A stretch of DNA of 64,000 nt, taken from NCBI GenBank assembly GCA_035771165.1, contig JAWNZC010000254.1:1236001-1300000 (forward strand), in the 5' to 3' direction. Source of the DNA: Paragorgia papillata. Lineage: Eukaryota > Cnidaria > Anthozoa > Scleralcyonacea > Coralliidae. A program made the translations under genes and the position numbers. This document shows positions 61,501 through 64,000 of this stretch, piece by piece (the first letter of the stretch is position 1; every line of letters starts with the position of its first letter). The notes under the pieces are model-generated. The model made no database searches, had not been told where the DNA came from, and saw nothing but the letters and a program-made list of their open reading frames with translations.

Positions 61501-64000
61501 CTTTTAAAAATTTTACTATTTTCGGTTGCGGTTTAACCTAGGGTTAGAGTTTAGGGTTAGACTAGGGTTAGGGTTAGATTTGGTATTTGGGCTATAGATT
61601 TAGTTAGGGTTCGAATTGGAGAATAGGACAACTACCATTGGATAGAGCTCGACGCGCGCTTTCGAATGATATGTTACACGACCCATATCGGAGTTACTTT
61701 TAAAATTTTACTATTTTCGGTTTGGGGTTAACCTAGGGTTAGAGTTAGGGTCAGACTAGGGTTAGGGTTAGATTTGGTATTTGGGCTATAGATTTAGTTA
61801 GGGTTCGAATTGGAGAATAGGACAACTACCCATTGGATAGAGCTCGACGCGCGCTTTCGAATGATATGTTACACGACCCATATCGGAGTACTTTTAAAAT
61901 TTTACTATTTTCGGTTGCGGTTAACCTAGGGTTAGAGTTAGGGTTAGACTAGGGTTAGGGTTAGATTTGGTATTTGGGCTATAGATTTAGTTAGGGTTCG
62001 AATTGGAGAATAGGACAACTACCCATTCGATAGAGCTCGACGCGCGCTTTCGAATGATATGTTACACGACCCATATCGGAGTACTTTTAAAATTTTACTA
62101 TTTTCGGTTGCGGTTAACCTAGGGTTAGAGTTAGGGTTAGACTAGGGTTATGGGTTAGATTTGGTATTTGGGCTATAGATTTAGTTAGGGTTTCGAATTG
62201 GAGAATAGGACAACTACCATTGGATAGAGCTCGACGCGCGCTTTCGAATGATTTGTTACACGACCCATATCGGAGTACTTTTAAAATTTTACTATTTTCG
62301 GTTGCGGTTAACCTAGGGTTAGAGTTAGGGTTAGACTCAGGGTTAGGGTTAGATTTGGTATTTGGGCTATAGATTTAGTTAGGGTTCGAATTGGAGAATA
62401 GGACAACTACCATTGGATAGAGCTCGACGCGCGCTTTCGAATGATATGTTACACGACCCATATCGGAGTACTTTTAAAATTTTACTATTTTCGGTTGGGG
62501 TTAACCTAGGGTTAGAGTTAGGGTCAGACTAGGGTTAGGGTTAGATTTGGTATTTGGGCTATAGATTTAGTTAGGGTTCGAATTGGAGAATAGGACAACT
62601 ACCATTGGATAGAGCTCGACGCGCGCTTTCGAATGATATGTTACACGACCCATATCGGAGTACTTTTAAAATTTTACTATTTTCGGTTGCGGTTAACCTA
62701 GGGTTAGAGTTAGGGTTAGACTAGGGTTAGGGTTAGATTTGGTATTTGGGCTATAGATTTAGTTAGGGTTCGAATTGGAGAATAGGACAACTACCATTCG
62801 ATAGAGCTCGACGCGCGCTTTCGAATGATATGTTACACGACCCATATCCGGAGTACTTTTAAAAATTTTACTATTTTCGGTTGCGGTTAACCTAGGGTTT
62901 AGAGTTAGGGTTAGACTAGGGTTAGGGTTAGATTTGGTATTTGGGCTATAGATTTAGTTAGGGTTCGAATTGGAGAATAGGACAACTACCATTGGATAGA
63001 GCTCGACGCGCGCTTTCGAATGATATGTTACACGACCCATATCGGAGTAAATTTTAAAATTTTACTATTTTCGGTTGCGGTTAACCTAGGGTTAGAGTTA
63101 GGGTTAGACTAGGGTTAGGGTTAGATTTGGTATTTGGGCTATAGATTTAGTTAGGGTTCGAATTGGAGAATAGGACAACTACCATTGGATAGAGCTCGAC
63201 GCGCGCTTTCGAATGATATGTTACACGACCCATATCGGAGTACTTTTAAAATTTTACTATTTTCGGTTGCGGTTTAACCTAGGGTTAGAGTTAGGGTTAG
63301 ACTAGGGTTAGGGTTAGATTTGGTATTTGGGCTATAGATTTAGTTAGGGTTCGAATTGGAGAATAGGACAACTACCATTGGATAGAGCTCGACGCGCGCT
63401 TTCGAATGATATGTTACACGACCCATATCGGAGTACTTTTAAAATTTTACTATTTTCGGTTGGGGTTAACCTAGGGTTAGAGTTAGGGTCAGACTAGGGT
63501 TAGGGTTAGATTTTGGTATTTTGGGCTATAGATTTAGTTAGGGTTCGAATTGGAGAATAGGACAACCAACATTGGATAGAGCTCGACGCGCGCTTTCGAA
63601 TGATATGTTACACGACCCCATATCGGAGTACTTTTAAAATTTTACTATTTTCGGTTGCGGTTAACCTAGGGTTAGAGTTAGGGTTAGACTAGGGTTAGGG
63701 TTAGATTTGGTATTTGGGCTATAGATTTAGTTAGGGTTCGAATTGGAGAATAGGACAACTACCCATTCGATAGAGCTCGACGCGCGCTTTCGAATGATAT
63801 GTTACACGACCCATATCGGAGTACTTTTAAAATTTTACTATTTTCGGTTGGGGTTAACCTAGGGTTAGAGTTAGGGTTAGACTAGGGTTAGGGTATTAGA
63901 TTTGGTATTTGGGCTATAGATTTAGTTAGGGTTCGAATTGGAGAATAGGACAACTACCATTGGATAGAGCTCGACGCGCGCTTTCGAATGATATGTTACA
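55554..64000 (+). repeat. Insertion-dense right end of the array
   Basis: The unit types are those of the preceding block, but single-base insertions are abundant. Examples between 55.5 and 57 kb are TTTAGGG at about 55582, CTAACC at 55611, TTTTCGGAAT at 55831, GCTCCGAC at 56012, CTCGAACG at 56207, GAATGAATATG at 56224, GATAAGAGC at 56585, GGAACAAC at 56765 and CGCATTTCGAAATG at 56797. Most either double a neighbouring base or add one base, and deletions are rare. This pattern is typical of uncorrected long-read consensus and is probably not a real biological change. The array continues past the last base in mid-monomer. Confidence 0.85.

Larger units (their letters stand above)
1..64000 (+). 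repeat. Telomere-word satellite array, 192-bp monomer, whole window
   Basis: The whole window is a head-to-tail array with no interruption by unrelated sequence. Copies start with GATTTGGTATTTGGGC and recur at 1, 193, 385, 571, 763, 955, 1147 and so on to the end of the window. The commonest spacing is exactly 192 bp and the next commonest in the left third is 186 bp. All copies lie in the same orientation. Most differ from each other at only a few positions, apart from linker-length changes, which indicates recent homogenisation. Every reading frame is closed at least once per monomer. No gene, RNA gene or mobile element is visible anywhere. Both ends of the window lie inside the array, so neither flank is seen. 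The family is not one I recognise by name. Confidence 0.99.

Noticed and set aside
1..64000. CRISPR array
   Set aside because: Regular repeats are present, but the would-be spacers are themselves near-identical between copies and the period is 192 bp, far longer than a repeat-spacer unit.
1..64000. Transposon or retroelement insertion interrupting the array
   Set aside because: I followed the monomer series throughout and found no stretch of unrelated sequence, target-site duplication or terminal repeat. Every deviation is a rearranged or point-mutated monomer.

Overview
This window is one uninterrupted tandem satellite array. From the first base to the last it consists of head-to-tail copies of a monomer of usually 192 bp, about 330-335 copies by my estimate, all in the same orientation. 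I find no gene, rRNA, tRNA, transposon, CRISPR array or single-copy sequence. The array runs off both ends of the window, so its true length and flanks are unknown.

Each monomer has two parts. A core of about 154 bp (positions 1-154 of the first copy) contains a run of short palindromes and an AT-rich box. A 38-bp linker (155-192) is built from telomere-like words: hexamers TTAGGG, CTAGGG and TTAGAG, with a single pentamer TTAGA. The whole window is therefore an interstitial telomeric repeat / satellite hybrid, with the G-rich strand reading 5'->3' on +. The TTAGGG type of telomere and the size of the array point to a eukaryotic chromosome, most likely a subtelomeric or other heterochromatic block. 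TTAGGG telomeres occur in animals, most fungi and several protist and algal lineages, so I cannot name the organism. The monomer keeps about ten CpG sites, so there is no strong CpG depletion.

Layout. 1-21.7 kb is the heterogeneous half: many diagnostic variants, clean linker-length variants (163, 175, 181, 186, 187, 198, 203 bp), and nested higher-order repeats (378-bp dimer, 547-bp trimer, 767-bp tetramer, about 1.33-kb heptamer, and a roughly 0.94-kb block present twice 4.37 kb apart). 21.7-24.7 kb is a rearranged transition zone where the left-hand variants disappear and the right-hand ones (TTGGGG, then GGGTCAGAC) appear. It holds a unit shortened to 140 bp. 24.7-55.5 kb is a more homogeneous block made of two main 192-bp types and their recombinants. 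55.5-64 kb is the same material with a dense scatter of single-base insertions, which looks more like consensus error near a poorly covered assembly end than biology.

Nothing here works together as genes do. What the sequence records is array dynamics: slippage in whole telomeric words, unequal exchange, gene conversion and local amplification. The longest open reading frames (60-94 codons) are readings of the repeat itself, one on + and the rest on -, and are not treated as genes.
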